Below are positions 11,290 through 23,346 of a DNA stretch of 64,000 nucleotides, piece by piece. Within the stretch, counting starts at the first letter, position 1; each line of letters begins with the position of its first letter. A model generated the notes under the pieces. It did no database searches and was not told where the DNA came from. It saw only the letters and a list, made by a program, of their open reading frames with translations. The translations under genes and the position numbers were made by a program. Source of the stretch: Zymoseptoria tritici IPO323 (lineage: Eukaryota > Ascomycota > Dothideomycetes > Mycosphaerellales > Mycosphaerellaceae); contig NC_018209.1 in the NCBI RefSeq assembly GCF_000219625.1, positions 868,001-932,000 of the forward strand, in the 5' to 3' direction.

Positions 11290-12310
11290 TAAATACCTAC
11301 AACTTTAACTCTACCTCCTTTATTAACGACGGTAACTATATAGTCCGCTATATATCTTACTAATTAACGGTAGTAGCTACGACTAAGGGAATAGCGAGAA
11401 TGTATAACTCTACTATAGATAGGCGTATTGCGCCGGAGTATAGTAAGGTAGAGGGTTCTCGACCGGCGCCGGCGTAGACGGTTTAGCCTATATAATAATC
11501 CTTCGTAGGTATAATCTAAGGCGGCTACTTAGCTCTTCCTTTAGTAGCGGTTTAGCAGTAATAGTAAGGTTTAGATTGTCCGATAACCTTATTAAAAGTA
11601 GGTCCTTGTCCTTATCGCTTATACCCTCTAGTACGACTTTGTCGCGAGCTAGCCGCTTACTAAGAAGCTCTAGCGGCGTCTTATCCTTTAGCTCTTCCTT
11701 CTTAGCTATAGTAGCTATTGTCTACTATAGCGGCTTTACGAGCTTATAGATTACTCTAAGGTATTTAGGATTAACCTTAGTAACGATCTGTTGCTTCTTA
11801 GCCTTACCGCGGCGCTCCTTATTAGATCTAGCTAACTACGCGGCTCTTAGGATCTACTCGCTACCTTCTACCTCTTCGACCTTATCCTCCGAATTCGCCG
11901 CTTCGCTAGCGCTATCGTCCTCGCCCCTATCCTTACCGGAGCCCTCGTCCTTATCCTTATTAGACCCCTTATCCTTAGACTTAGCGAGACGAGCACCTCC
12001 TCTACCGCCGATAGCGTACTTACTAGTAGCTACGTTAGTACCGAGAATAGTATAGATTAAGAAGGAGAATAGCGGATAGGAGTCTCTAAAGGGCTCGTAC
12101 GTAGGGTACGCCTTATAATAAGCATCCTTAATAGACTTATCTACCGGCTTTATAGGGTGTCTATTCTATCTACTAATATACTTTAAGTAAGCGGTATATA
12201 GCGTATATGCTCTCTATAACTCGCGCTACTTGTTAGTAAGGGTCTCTTACTTAAAGAAGCGCTTAAACCGGTTATATATCTTCTCGGTAACTAGTCGTAG
12301 GTACTTCGTA
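11290..12310 (-). pseudogene. unidentified, extremely RIP-mutated reading frame
   Basis: From about 12293 downwards the minus strand stays in one frame for roughly 1 kb, interrupted by about a dozen TAG codons, one TAA and no TGA that I could find. The readable protein has a basic/aromatic N-terminal part (KIYNRFKRFFK near 12290, KDAYYKAYPTYEPFRDSYP near 12120) and a glycine/lysine/aspartate-rich middle (about 12020-11920). A Lys/Leu-rich part with KTPLELLSKRLARDK follows near 11660. CpA and TpG are nearly absent from the region: in 11161-11280 I count one of each, against many TpA. I do not recognise the family; a transposon gag or accessory protein is the likeliest guess. Confidence 0.5.
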
Positions 12311-12323
12311 GTAAAGGGGGTAT

Positions 12324-12605
12324 TGTCAGAGGCTGGTGCCTAAGGCTGCATCGGCTGTGCCGATGCCTGGGCCAACGCCCAACGCCCAACGGACGAACGC
12401 CGGTTCAGAAATCCACTAGGCCGAATCGGGAACAAGCTTCCTTTCGGCCGACTGGAAGGCCACGTATGCGCCAAGCGACGCTACGCGCACACACAGCTTA
12501 TACTCGACGTTCCGTTGTTCTAGATAGATCTTCTTTTCGGTAGCTTCAGAATTTCATACATTCGGATCTGGACCTTTGTGCGCAACTTCGGTTCAGACCC
12601 TTACA
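12324..12605. repeat. unmutated solo-LTR-like sequence, 282 bp
   Basis: The sequence starts TGTCAGAGGC and ends GACCCTTACA, classical TG...CA ends, and carries no coding sense. It contains short internal repeats (CAACGCC repeated near 12372-12389) and a small palindrome (GCATCGGC, GCCGATGC at about 12348-12367). Unlike its left neighbour it retains CAG, TGG, CCA and CTG freely, so it looks un-RIPped. The flanks (GGTAT and ATAGT) are not a perfect target-site duplication. The absence of an internal region suggests a solo LTR, but this is inference from ends alone. Confidence 0.5.
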
Positions 12606-12710
12606 ATAGTCAGCGAGCAGCGACAGCGAGCTGATAAGCAATAACTGGAACTTCTTCGGATTATAGTAAGTGAACGAGTCGCAGAATGGCTCGTTATTTG
12701 CTCTTGGCGC

Positions 12711-12717
12711 TATATAA
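12711..12717 (+). promoter_or_regulatory. TATA box of the secreted cysteine-rich gene
   Basis: TATATAA lies 86 bp upstream of the ATG at 12803, a plausible core promoter distance for a fungal gene with a short leader. It lies about 105 bp outside the LTR-like sequence, so the promoter is very close to the transposon block. Confidence 0.45.
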
Positions 12718-12802
12718 CCTATTAACAGACCTTAGGTAAACGCACCCTCACTGTTCTGCAATCAACTCGACAGAGCGATCCCCAAATCCAGCTACTCAAA
12801 CC

Positions 12803-13063
12803 ATGCATCTCACGAACCTTTTGTTGGCTTTGGCCCTTACCGTGACCTCGACCCTTGCACAGAGCGGAGATCAGCCGGGTATGTGACCCTTTCCATCGAC
12901 TACTGCATTGACGAACAGCTTCTGACCGTCTGCAGACCTCCAGCCTCGCGAGCTTCCTTCATGTGCACCATGTCATCAGAGATGCCGCGATGACCGAGGG
13001 GCTCAATCTCGACACTGGCTCATTGACTGCTACAATGGATGCACCAGGATCGGAGAATGTTGA
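12803..13063 (+). CDS. small secreted six-cysteine protein (candidate effector)
   Basis: Two exons, 12803-12878 and 12936-13063, encode 67 residues. The 57-bp intron has a GTATGT donor, a CTGAC branch site and a TGCAG acceptor. Residues 1-19 (MHLTNLLLALALTVTSTLA) form a textbook signal peptide with a predicted cut before QSGDQ. The mature part of about 48 residues has six cysteines spaced C-x2-C-x3-C-x14-C-x3-C-x5-C, with the last residue a cysteine, so three disulfides are possible. A TATA box lies 86 bp upstream. The gene sits about 200 bp from the RIP-mutated transposon block, the usual setting of fungal effector genes. No family is recognised. Effector or antimicrobial roles are inference; the gene structure and signal peptide are visible directly. 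Confidence 0.72.
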
Positions 13064-13440
13064 TCCTGACCGGACTCGGGCCGTGCAGACGATCGGCACT
13101 TGATGACTGAGAATCATTGTCAATGGACCTGTCTGAAATTTGGGGAGGGCGCCGAGGGATGCTCTGCAAACAGCTACCATCATTAAGTGCGTTTGCTGTG
13201 AGGTTGATCTCGAGGGCATGAATGGTCACCGGACGGGACTGTGGATAGCAGCATGTAGTGATCGAATAGAAGGGAAGGAAGGCATCATGGAAGGGTGTCG
13301 CTTTCTGGTTCGATCTCGAATCGTTATCGATAAGAACATCGGGCCGAACTTCACGAATTCACCGATGTCTTCCACAGACTTTCTCTCCACAAAACCATCT
13401 CTCATACACAAGTATCCATAAATCCAGATATCACCCGAAC
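13064..13440. other. intergenic, 377 bp
   Basis: This holds the 3' flank of the cysteine-rich gene and the 5' flank of FYV7. Overlapping short open frames on both strands have no recognisable motif. I see no other feature. Confidence 0.6.
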
Positions 13441-14088
13441 ATGTCTGAAAAGAGGAAACGTGACACCAGCGACACCGCCGTCAAGCACAGCACCGACCGA
13501 AAGCGCCAGAGAAAAGGCTTCACCGTCGGATCCGAGAACCTCCCGGATGGCGTGCACCGGCGAAAAAACCAAGCGATCAAGCAAGCACTCATTGATCGTG
13601 CGAAGATCAAGAAGGACTATGCCAAATTACGAAAGCATGCAAATGTTTCAGATGAGAAGGAGACCATCCCACAACCTGCGTCTATGGCGTTAGACGTGAA
13701 AGAAGACGATGAGGCAGAGCAGGAAGAAGAGCCTACAGTCGCACCGCATCCAGATCGGCAGAACTTGATGGACAAGGAAGCGGAGGAGCCGGAGGTGGAG
13801 CAACAGAAGACATTTCGTGAGCCGAGACAGAGGAGGGAGAGGAAACCTAAGCCTATGCCATTCAGGAAAGAGCATGATCAGGCGCAGCAGCGGAAGGCAC
13901 AGATGGAAGAGTGGAGGATCGCGAGAGAGGCGGCGGAGAAGGAGCGGCAAGCGAAAATCGAGGAGCGAGAACGGTTCAGGAAAGCTATGGCGAAGGCGAG
14001 AACTGGAGGGCCGAACGGACAGAGGAAGCTGGGGAGGGAGAGCAATGTGCTGTTGGAGAAGGTCAAGAGGATGGTCGGCAGTGGATGA
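13441..14088 (+). CDS. FYV7: rRNA-processing protein Fyv7
   Basis: A single exon encodes 215 residues. The N-terminal third is basic (KRKRDTSDTAVKHSTDRKR), followed by a conserved helix (QALIDRAKIKKDYAKLRKH, about residues 49-67). An acidic linker and a long charged coiled coil (about 135-190) come next. The protein ends with the family signature GQRKLGRESNVLLEKVKRMVG. This layout matches Fyv7/TAP26-type proteins that act in the nucleolus in 18S rRNA maturation within the small-subunit processome. The start is supported by the basic N-terminus and by the compact 377-bp intergenic space. Length is slightly above the yeast protein, mainly from the acidic linker. Confidence 0.85.
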   Translation: MSEKRKRDTSDTAVKHSTDRKRQRKGFTVGSENLPDGVHRRKNQAIKQALIDRAKIKKDYAKLRKHANVSDEKETIPQPASMALDVKEDDEAEQEEEPTVAPHPDRQNLMDKEAEEPEVEQQKTFREPRQRRERKPKPMPFRKEHDQAQQRKAQMEEWRIAREAAEKERQAKIEERERFRKAMAKARTGGPNGQRKLGRESNVLLEKVKRMVGSG

Positions 14089-14604
14089 GCGAATCGGTGG
14101 ATCGATCGTTCTACCCAGATCCTCGTATACTTATACACGTTTGCAAGTCCCGTCGACTCGAGAGCCCGAATGCTCTACGCTGGACACAAACGCGGTCCGG
14201 AACGCCGTACGGAGTCTGGAACGCCTGTTTTTCAAGCCACGACATTCAAGTCCGGGAAAGATGAGGCAATAACGCTCTCGCACTCTTCCTGAACTGCGTT
14301 CACGATCGCACGCCTTTCCTATTTGTGCCGGCGATTGGACAAGGCGAAACTGTGTTGACGGGACTGAGATTTGAAGTGGCCAGCGATGAATCTTCTTGAG
14401 CTCACTACCAGCCTTGAGGCCGTACTCATTGAGGGTCGATGCTGAAGACAAACGAGACCTCCCCTGTAGTTCTTCCCTCGCGCTTTACAGCCCACGAGCC
14501 TGCTAAATATATACCCCTCCCAAACGCCATCGCAATGCTCCATCCAAGATCCCAATCATCAATTCATCAAGTCATCACACCGGCTACCTCGCATGGTGGT
14601 ACCT
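14089..14604. other. intergenic between convergent FYV7 and SRF1, 516 bp
   Basis: The two flanking genes converge here, so this should be 3' UTR sequence from both strands. I see no RNA gene, repeat or convincing reading frame. Confidence 0.6.
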
Positions 14605-15826
14605 CTAATACTCCAAGCGCAGCTTCTCCACAACCCGCAAGACACTAATACTAAAACACAACAACCAGGCCACGAGCGTGATAATCAGCACGCCCGACAA
14701 TGCCCGCTGTTTCGAGCAGATACTTGAGTTGTTCGGACAGGTCCGCGGAACTTGGATTTGAACGTCGCCGACGGTTTGGTAGTTGGCGTCGAAGCAGGCC
14801 CAGCTGTCGTCTTCGAGGGCGCTGAAGGCTAGGGAGAGGTTGCTCGCGGAGAAGACGATGAAGTAGAGGTCGCAGAGGAGGAGGGCGGTCTTAGCGGCGA
14901 CGGAGCGAAGGCCGAGGCTGGTAGTAGGAACGTCAGTATTATGAGATGGTTTTCGGGAGTGTAGATTGACATACGGCTTGCTCAGGTACTCATCCCATGT
15001 CACGTAGCCCACATATGGTACTGCGATGGCGCTGACGATGATGCCCATGTATGTTGATGCGCGAGGAGCGCATTGGTTGTTGATATCGTTGTCGCCGTTG
15101 ACTTTGTTGACGGCGTGTAATATCGTTCCAGCGACTCCAAGGGCTGCGCATGAAAAGGCCAGCACTGTTATTCGGAATACCAACGGCACGAACGCGTTTT
15201 TGAGTAGAAGTCGCTGGAAATCGCGTTAGCCGTAAGTTTTTTGTCAACCTATGACAATCCGCAAATATCCTGCGATCAAGACATTCCGCACTCACCCAGT
15301 ACAACTTCACAGTCTTCTCCTGCCTCTCCGGACTTATAAGCCACTTGCCCCTGAACATAAATCCCTTCAACCCTCCCAGCCTACGATTCGTCTCGGGACT
15401 AATCTCGTCTTCGGGCTCCCACTTTCGACTCGATATCGGCACGTTCTCTTCCATCCACTGCGGACTTCTTATGATTCTGATATCGCGATGTTCATGCGGC
15501 ATAGGCGAGGACTGCATAAAGGGTATCCATCGTTGCTGATGTTGATCGATACGGGTCGAAAGGAGTCCCGGTTCGGCATTGCGGAATTGATCGAGTTTGC
15601 GACCGGGTTTGTAATTGCCTTGTGGTGGTTTGTAGTGTCGCGAGTTGGGCACGACTGGGGCGGGGGAAAGGAAAGGCGCTTGTTCGTCTTGCTCGTTGAT
15701 GTGGACCCAGGGCGGTATTGACTCCGGTTCGTCGGAGCTCGTGGGTGCGTGGGCGGCGGCATTGTTGGTGGTCGCGGCGGCGAGGAGGAAGTTGCTGCGC
15801 TGCTGCTGCTGTTGCATCTCCGGCAT
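14605..15826 (-). CDS. SRF1: Srf1-type regulator of phospholipase D
   Basis: Three exons (15826-15296, 15213-14975, 14917-14605) encode about 360 residues. The introns are 82 and 57 bp, with GTGAGT and GTATGT donors. The N-terminal half is disordered and polar. The C-terminal half has four membrane segments: one after LLLKNAFVPLVFRITVLAFS, one around TYMGIIVSAIAVPYVGYVTW, then KTALLLCDLYFIVFSASNL and SGVLIITLVAWLLCFSISVL. The strings DEYLSKP-LGLR (across the second intron) and SISVLRVVEKL match yeast Srf1, a membrane protein that activates phospholipase D Spo14. The ATG at 15826 (MPEMQQQQQ) is chosen; the same frame stays open upstream to 16078, but that part looks like leader sequence. Identity is inferred from recalled family motifs. 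Confidence 0.82.
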
Positions 15827-16524
15827 CTTGACCTCTCCGCCAGGCGGTGTACTCACGGCCCAGACAAGGCCTCGTTCGCTGCCTCCGTGCTGCACCACAG
15901 CTCTCTGAAACGCCTCTCGGTGCGTCGCAATAGCCACCGTGCGACTTGCACGAACTTTTGGAGGTGTGGTGTCGCCGGGATGCTGCGGAATCCAGGTTGT
16001 TGGTTGCAATCTCCAGCATGTGGATCCAAGCCACGCGAGTGACGCTGGCGCCATATATTGGTGTGAGCGGTCTACCAAATGGCGCCAAGTAAAAGTTAGA
16101 CATTTATCTTGATTTGAACGGGTTCGAAGGACTCGGCGCCGTGCTGAGAGCCATACTTTTCTGTTGGCAGACGATCGGTATGCTCGGTATTTGAAGACAG
16201 ATTGTTCGTGTCCTCAGACGACAATTGCTACGGGAGGTACAGGGGGCCGAAATGGCACTCACGACCCTAGCCTCACTAGACACGGCACTAAGTGGGTTGC
16301 CTGCGCAGATCGTTGGACTGACAGAGCCGCATAATCACATCTCATCCATTGGTCTGTCTGTCGAGGATTCACTATACAATATATATGCTCGCACGCATGA
16401 CAGAAGAGGCTTTCCAGACGCTCGAATGAAGGTCAGATCAAACATCAGTGTGTCCAACGCCAACAAGAAAATGTACTCCTCACCGGGCTTCAAACTTCTG
16501 GAGCAACCCTGAATACTGCCATGA
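15827..16524. other. intergenic, about 700 bp
   Basis: This carries the promoter side of SRF1 and the 3' flank of the 4-TM gene. The 15827-16078 part is an open extension of the SRF1 frame (rich in Arg, Thr and Pro) and could be coding if translation starts further upstream. Nothing else is recognisable. Confidence 0.5.
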
Positions 16525-18414
16525 TCACCAATGACTTCGGCCCTCCTCCGCGACCTTCCCACTCACATCTCGACGATCGCGCATACCGTACCCTTTGCCC
16601 GCAGGTTGAACGTGCCCGTCCGTGATATCAGCGCCAGTGCGACTGACAACTCTTGGGCTGTTCTTCTGCGGGCTCGGGGTCCGCGACGACACGGGTGTTG
16701 GAACTCCGTAGGTGTCCATCTGCGGTGGACGCTCGCGGGCTGGCCGTAAGTTGATCTGTGGCGCCGGAGCTGCTCCACGTACTCCACGGGTGGCCGATGC
16801 GAGGTCTCCGTAATGCTTGCTCTTGGGAGTTTCTATGGCAGGTCGTCCGATCATGCTGAGAGCTGGCGCGCTCTCAGAGTAGACTGAAGAGGCATTGGTG
16901 GTGTTGGAGGCGACGGTCATCGTACGTGCGACTCCTTTCTCCATCGTGTCGTATGCGCCTGGCACGTCACGGTACGCTTCGGCGAATTCCTCCTCGAGCG
17001 GTGGCGTCAGCGGATTTCCGGTCAATGGCTTCAATTGGAGGGGCTGGAAGATCTCGACGTTCGGTAGAGTTGGCTCGGGATATTGTGATGGATCGGGCCC
17101 TCTGCGAGAACGTGGTGTTCCCAAGTCGGAATCCATCTGTTCCTCCTGTGCGTACCAGTTGTCGTTCAAGAGTCCCTCTCTTTGCTGTGACTTCACATTG
17201 GCGTTCGTTGGCGCAGTAGTGTGGCGATTCGGAGTATCACGCAGCTGGTACGGCGAAGAGGATCGTGCCAAAGTCGGACTCGGAACTGAGCCGATATCGT
17301 GACGGGAGTCGCGAGCTGACTGTGGTCCTTGGTACAGGCTGAAATCTTCGTACTGTTGACGCGACAAGCGAGCAGAATTCGGATTGTGTGGCGAAAACTC
17401 GTCGTTGGAGTCCATCCTGCTGTGGCCAAAGGGAATGACCCTAGCTTGAGGACCTTTGTCGAGGGACAGAGTGCTCCCGCTGAGATACCCGGGCTTCTTC
17501 TCATCGAGATCATCCGTGGAGAGGGATGAGAACGTTGCTTCCGAGTTCTTGTACTTGTGGCGGGATGATTGGCGCAGGCTTCCTGTGAGATTGTCCTCGA
17601 GCGGGTTCATGTCTGGAGGCATATTGCCAATCTTGCGGAACATCGCGATAAGGTAGATGTCTATGCCCATACTAAGGAGATGCAGTCCGCCCATACCGAT
17701 ACTGCCATAAAATAAGACATGAATCATCATCTCGGTGGCCTTTTCGGTCTTGAAGAAGCTCGTCCAGCGAAGTTCCAAGTCAGGGTTTGGTGTCCAATTT
17801 TGTCGAGTGAACAGAGCGATCAGGACGAAGAAGGGGACGAGACCGGTATCCATGAAGAGCGCGAAGAAATGGTAGCTGGCACTGGTTCCAGGTGTGCGAC
17901 CTTTGGCGGGTCGCGCCAGGTGGTATATCGCATAGATTGTGACGAGCGCGTCCCATGCCGGCTAAGTTATCTTGTCAGCTTCTGGGCATATCATGTACAT
18001 CGTCGTGTATCATACCGCAATCCGTATCATCCAACTCGGTGCATCTTGCTTCATCTTGAGACAGATCACGCATACCAGGATCCCCAATGCGCCGATCTCT
18101 TGCACCACTCTTAAAGCCAACTGCGACCATCTTGTCCATACGACATTTCGCTTGGTGTTCGGCGAGATGTCCACATGTTCCTTCGGCTGGACCTGAACCG
18201 GCAGGTAGCTGTCGGGATGGGCATTGAAATTGATTTGTTTGATGAGCGGTTGACCTTGTTGTGATTGCCTATATTTGTGTCGCTCTGCGCGATCTGCTTG
18301 GGCCTGGTAATGGGCCTGTGTAGCTGCTCTTGGATTGAAGTCGTTGAATGGAAATGCGGCCGAGTTTCTTGCTGAAGCAGCTTCGTAAAGGTACGGCTGG
18401 CCTGAGCCGCCCAT
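16525..18414 (-). CDS. uncharacterised 4-TM protein with long disordered tail
   Basis: Exons 18414-18016 and 17961-16525 are separated by a 54-bp intron (GTATGA...TTAG) and encode 611 residues. The first about 85 residues are polar. TM1 (LALRVVQEIGALGILVCVIC) ends near residue 120, and TM2 lies around the exon junction (PAWDALVTIYAIYHLARP). TM3 is HFFALFMDTGLVPFFVLIAL and TM4 is MMIHVLFYGSIGMGGLHLLS, followed by DIYLIAMFRKI. A motif PPDMNPLEDNLTG follows, then about 380 residues of Ser/Pro-rich cytosolic tail. This looks like a conserved fungal membrane protein of unknown function, MARVEL-like only in topology. The ATG at 18414 (MGGSGQPYLYEA) is the first start with good coding character. It shares a 306-bp divergent promoter with ARH1. 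Confidence 0.75.
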
Positions 18415-18720
18415 GGCGACGGTAGAGAGTGGTGGTGCTTGCGAGAGCGAGAGAGCGTGGTATTCGATGATTTGGAAAGAATGCTGCTTCACAGATACTG
18501 GGCGATGGTGTAGGTCGGTAGTACTGCTGGCAAGCAGGGAATATGTCGTGTTCGGTGGAGGCCGTTGGACTGCTGTTGACGACTGTTGACGACCGGCTCG
18601 ATTGCTCCAGCAACTCGGCTCGGCCCCGCAAGAGTGATCGTCATCGGGACCCAAGCTTCTTTCACATGCCGGTTTTCGACTTTCTAGAACTCGAGATTCC
18701 TTGTACACACAACTTTCCAC
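18415..18720. promoter_or_regulatory. divergent promoter between the 4-TM gene and ARH1
   Basis: The 306 bp separate two divergently transcribed genes and must hold both promoters and leaders. No clear TATA box or repeated operator is visible. Confidence 0.4.
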
Positions 18721-20370
18721 ATGTTATCAAGGACGGGCTACATCTGTCGGAGCTGCCAACGCTCACAGAAACATGTCACCGTCACGGGGACTCGACTGCT
18801 AGGGGACAATGTCCGCTACTACAGCACACGACCACGGCCGCTGCATCTTGCCATCATCGGCTCTGGTCCGGCTGGCTTCTACTCCGCATACAGACTATTG
18901 AAAAGTCTACCAGATGCGCGCGTCGACATGTACGAGGGACTGCCCTCGCCATATGGACTTGTACGATTTGGTATCGCTCCAGATCACCCAGAAGCAAAAG
19001 TACGACCCGCCACACTCAGCTCTCCCACGGCAAGTATTCGTCATGACTGATAGGTCTCTACACAGTAGAAATGCTCCGAGACTCTAGTTGAAGTAGCGAA
19101 ATATCCCGGCTTCAACTACATCGGCAACACGCCCATAGGCGATGGACCGTCCCAACTACCTCTCTCTTTGATAGCTCCCCACTACGATGCAATGCTCTTC
19201 GCGTATGGCGCCTCGAAGGACAAGAGATTGGGTTTGCCTGGCGAAGATTTCAAAGGCGTACACTCGGCAAGAGCATTTGTAGGATGGTACAATGGGTTGC
19301 CGGAATATGCAGATCTGCAACCAGACCTCGAATCAGGAGATACTGCCGTGGTCATTGGACAAGGAAATGTAGCATTGGATGTGACGCGCATTCTCCTCGC
19401 GCCACTGGATGAGCTGAGAAAGACGGATATTTCAGAGCATGCTGTGGAAGCTCTCAGCAAAAGCAGGATTCGCGACCTGAAAATTCTCGGACGTAGAGGA
19501 CCTCTGCAAGCTCCATATACGATCAAAGAGCTACGTGAGCTCCTCAGAATGCCAGGGCTTGGATTTGTCCCTCCACCGGAAGGATGGGAGGAACTGGTCC
19601 AGATTCCGCGGAAGAAGCTCCCGCGACAGCTAAAACGCATCATGGAACTGCTGGAGAAGGGTGCAACAACCCCGATCGAACAAGCAGAAAAGGCGTGGCA
19701 GTTGGGCTTTCTACGATCGCCGGTAGAGTTCCTCTCCCAGAATGGCACAGCACTGGATGCAATAGCTTTCGAGCAGACCGAGTACGTCGAGGAGCTTGCC
19801 TCGGTGCTGACAGACGACCCGCAGAGCAACCTGAACGCCCTGCGCGGAGTCAAGGTCAGAGGCACTGGCGCGAAAAGTATGATCAAAGGAAGCCTCGCTT
19901 TCCGCTCCATCGGCTACGAGTCCGAGCCCCTAGCTGGATTAGATGAGCTTCATGTGCCTTTCGATAAGAAGCTCGGCATCATTCCCAATGATCGTTACGG
20001 CAGAGTTCTCAACCCTGACCTGGGACCGGGCGATCTGACCGCTGCTCATGTTCCCGGCATGTACTGCGCCGGATGGGTGAAACGTGGACCGACTGGTGTC
20101 ATTGCCTCCACTCTAGACGATGCCTTCACATCGGCGGATGTCATTGTGTCGGACTGGCAGAACCAGGTTCAATTTCATGATGGTGCTGGCGAGAATAAGA
20201 GCGGGTGGGATGCAGTGAAGAGGGAGGTCGAGAAGAGGAACATACGCCGGGTCAGCTGGCAGGATTGGGAGAGGATCGATGCGGAGGAGATTCGACGCGG
20301 TCAGGCGAAGGGCAAGGAGAGGGAGAAGTGTAGGACTGTTGAGGATATGCTGAAGATCTTGGACTCATAG
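18721..20370 (+). CDS. ARH1: mitochondrial NADPH:ferredoxin (adrenodoxin) oxidoreductase
   Basis: Exons 18721-18999 and 19069-20370 encode 526 residues. The N-terminus ([16 protein letters not shown]) is a mitochondrial presequence. The FAD-binding GSGPAG motif follows in [18 protein letters not shown], then [17 protein letters not shown] at the exon border. The NADP-binding region [14 protein letters not shown] and the conserved [18 protein letters not shown] come later. The family passes electrons from NADPH to mitochondrial ferredoxin for Fe-S cluster and heme A synthesis. The 69-bp intron has a GTACGA donor and ends in a tandem CAGTAG acceptor. Only the distal TAG acceptor keeps the frame; the proximal CAG would insert a stop. 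Length is normal for the family plus a C-terminal charged extension. Confidence 0.93.
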
Positions 20371-20628
20371 ACAGCGACCAGTGTCGAGGGACTTGCCAGA
20401 GAAGACAGCCACGCTCTCTCATTCATCTCGGCGTAAAGTGTAGGACGCTAAGAACAATGTGTACCACTTTAGAAATCCACGCGCTTTCGTGTTTCGTTCG
20501 CGTTCGCGGCTTTCCCCTCCATTTCTCAACCACCACACCATCTACCAACTCCAGACGACCGACACTCGCCGCCGAACATTTCACCCCTTCTTTCGCCTTG
20601 GAGCTTTACTGCCTACTAGTCGTCCACC

Positions 20629-23346
<2,718 letters not shown>

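Noticed and set aside
1..12310. TAG-rich frames as evidence for an alternative genetic code
   Set aside because: Genes from 13.4 kb onward use CAG and TGG normally and end at TAG, TAA or TGA. The TAGs are confined to transposons and fit RIP.
16120..16150. GGTTCGAA word resembling a tRNA B box
   Set aside because: No matching A box, acceptor stem or anticodon arm could be folded around it; the same holds for GGTTCGA words near 40520 and 63346.
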